From Rhodospirillaceae bacterium (GTDB lineage: Bacteria > Pseudomonadota > Alphaproteobacteria > Rhodospirillales > Magnetospirillaceae): a stretch of 12,041 nucleotides of DNA. The notes under the pieces are model-generated. The model saw nothing but the letters and a program-made list of their open reading frames with translations. It was not told the DNA's origin and made no database searches. The first letter of the stretch is position 1, and every line of letters begins with the position of its first letter. Both the position numbers and the translations under genes were made by a program. Shown in pieces: positions 11,061-12,041 of the stretch. The stretch is taken from the NCBI GenBank assembly GCA_030151865.1, contig JASLCK010000058.1, positions 1-12,041 of the forward strand. Direction: 5' to 3'.

Positions 11061-12041
11061 GACAGCGCGCCCGGAAAATCGTGCGACGCGCGATCAAAAT
11101 CTTCGGGACGGCCAATATCCAGCCAATATTCATAAATGGGGAAAACGTGAACCGGCTGTTCCTCATCGATCAGGTATTGCAGCAGTTCCGGCATGTCCAG
11201 CGGCTGCCCCGGCTCGATGGCGGCGATCACCTGCGGCGACAGAACATAAATTCCCGCACTGATCAGATGACGATAAACCGGCTTCTCGACGATGCTTTGC
11301 ACCTTGTGGCCATCGGTTTCGATAACGCCATAAGGAACCTGATACGTCTGGGTCTGCCCACACAGGGTGGCGGTGGCGCGACTGCGTTCGTGGAACTGGA
11401 TCAGTTCGGCGAAATTGACCTGATTGAGCAGATCGGCATTCATCACCAATACTGGCAATCCGCCCGTATTGTCCAACATGCTGAGCGCCCCCGCCGTGCC
11501 CAGCGGGGAGGTTTCCTCGACATAGCGGATTTTCACGTTCCAGCGCGAACCGTCCCCGAAATAGTCCTTGATCTTGTCGGCCATGTAATGGACGGCGATA
11601 CAGAAATTGCTGAAGCCCTGCGCCGCCAGGGACATGATGATGTTTTCCAAAATAGGCTTGCCCGAAACCTTCAGCATCGGCTTGGGCATGGTGTCGGTCA
11701 GCGGACGCAACCGCTTGCCAAAGCCGCCCGCCATCAGAAAGACGGTATTGTCGAACTTTGGGCTCTCGAACTGTTCGCGCAGAAATTCCACCGCGACCAC
11801 GCGGCCGTCCAGATCGACGACGGGGATATGCGAGATCTTACGAGCCTTCATCAGCCCGAGAATTTGCCGTTTCGAAGCGGTCAGCGGCACTGTCAACGGC
11901 ATCGACATCACGCTCGACACCGGACTGGAAAGGGTTTCATGGCGCAGCAGGGCGCGGCGGATATCGCCGTCTGTCACCACCCCAAGCAGTTTATCGGCCG
12001 CATCGACCACAAGGGCAATCTGCATGCCCCCTTCGTTGATG
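11057..12041 (-). CDS. ptmE: CBS-domain sugar-1-phosphate nucleotidyltransferase, PtmE-like (5' end outside window)
   Basis: The protein joins a CBS regulatory domain to a sugar nucleotidyltransferase. Residue numbers here run from the Met at 12023-12025, which is not the true start: the frame is open to the window edge (INEGG before it), and the CBS domain begins mid-way, so perhaps 20-30 residues are missing. The CBS part covers 1 to about 85, with LLGVVTDGDIRRALL at 13-27 and ISHIPVVD at 64-71. The transferase part has AGGFGKRLRPLT at 99-110, PKPM at 114-117, then SPLGTAGAL and NADLLN. In Campylobacter PtmE is a glucosamine-1-phosphate guanylyltransferase making GDP-sugars for legionaminic acid. 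The specificity is inferred from the architecture and the ptmF-ptmB-ptmA neighbours. The stop overlaps the ptmF start (TTGA). Confidence 0.88.
   Translation of the reverse strand, partial: INEGGMQIALVVDAADKLLGVVTDGDIRRALLRHETLSSPVSSVMSMPLTVPLTASKRQILGLMKARKISHIPVVDLDGRVVAVEFLREQFESPKFDNTVFLMAGGFGKRLRPLTDTMPKPMLKVSGKPILENIIMSLAAQGFSNFCIAVHYMADKIKDYFGDGSRWNVKIRYVEETSPLGTAGALSMLDNTGGLPVLVMNADLLNQVNFAELIQFHERSRATATLCGQTQTYQVPYGVIETDGHKVQSIVEKPVYRHLISAGIYVLSPQVIAAIEPGQPLDMPELLQYLIDEEQPVHVFPIYEYWLDIGRPEDFDRASHDFPGALS

Overview
The window reads as one flagellar locus of a motile alphaproteobacterium. The evidence is the FlbT/FlaF regulator pair, which is characteristic of Alphaproteobacteria, an alpha-type flagellin, and high GC content with CGG/GCC-rich codon use in most genes. 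The whole set would fit a Magnetospirillum-like member of the Rhodospirillales, but the genus is inferred from general resemblance and was not tested.

Layout. Nearly everything is on the minus strand, so transcription runs from high to low coordinates. At the right, 12041 down to 8573, is a tightly coupled four-gene operon: a CBS-domain sugar nucleotidyltransferase (PtmE-like, 5' end outside the window), a Gfo/Idh/MocA oxidoreductase (PtmF-like), a CMP-nonulosonate synthetase (PtmB/LegF-like) and an SDR oxidoreductase (PtmA-like). Every junction is a 4-nt stop/start overlap. The set and order match the ptm genes for CMP-legionaminic acid used in flagellin glycosylation in Campylobacter. Converging on it is the only confident plus-strand gene (7903-8439), a small protein with a FlaG-like core, followed by a strong terminator at 8532-8560.

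A 317-base intergenic region (7586-7902) holds a consensus-perfect sigma-54 promoter for the minus-strand operon fliK-flgD-flgE (7585 to 2654), a perfect TGTGA-N6-TCACA operator, and two further inverted repeats that touch or overlap it. The operon ends in a terminator at 2577-2616. A second flagellar unit follows: a long AT-rich leader region, two adjacent 6-bp-stem hairpins, the flagellin gene (2349-1435), an internal terminator with a UUCG loop, then flbT (1371-928) and flaF (989-579), which overlap, and a terminator at 507-537. The left edge holds the 5' part of a minus-strand gene for a helical-repeat protein of unknown function.

How it works together. FliK, FlgD and FlgE build the hook and control its length. 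Flagellin forms the filament, and FlbT and FlaF tune flagellin synthesis after transcription. The ptm operon probably supplies an activated nonulosonic acid to decorate the filament. The partial gene beside flaF might act in the same process, but that is a guess. The main points for follow-up are the twin hairpins in the flagellin leader with flbT directly downstream, the terminator that abuts the flbT ribosome-binding site, the perfect CRP-type operator between fliK and the FlaG-like gene, and the sugar operon beside the flagellar genes. I found no tRNA, rRNA, CRISPR array, insertion sequence or prophage.
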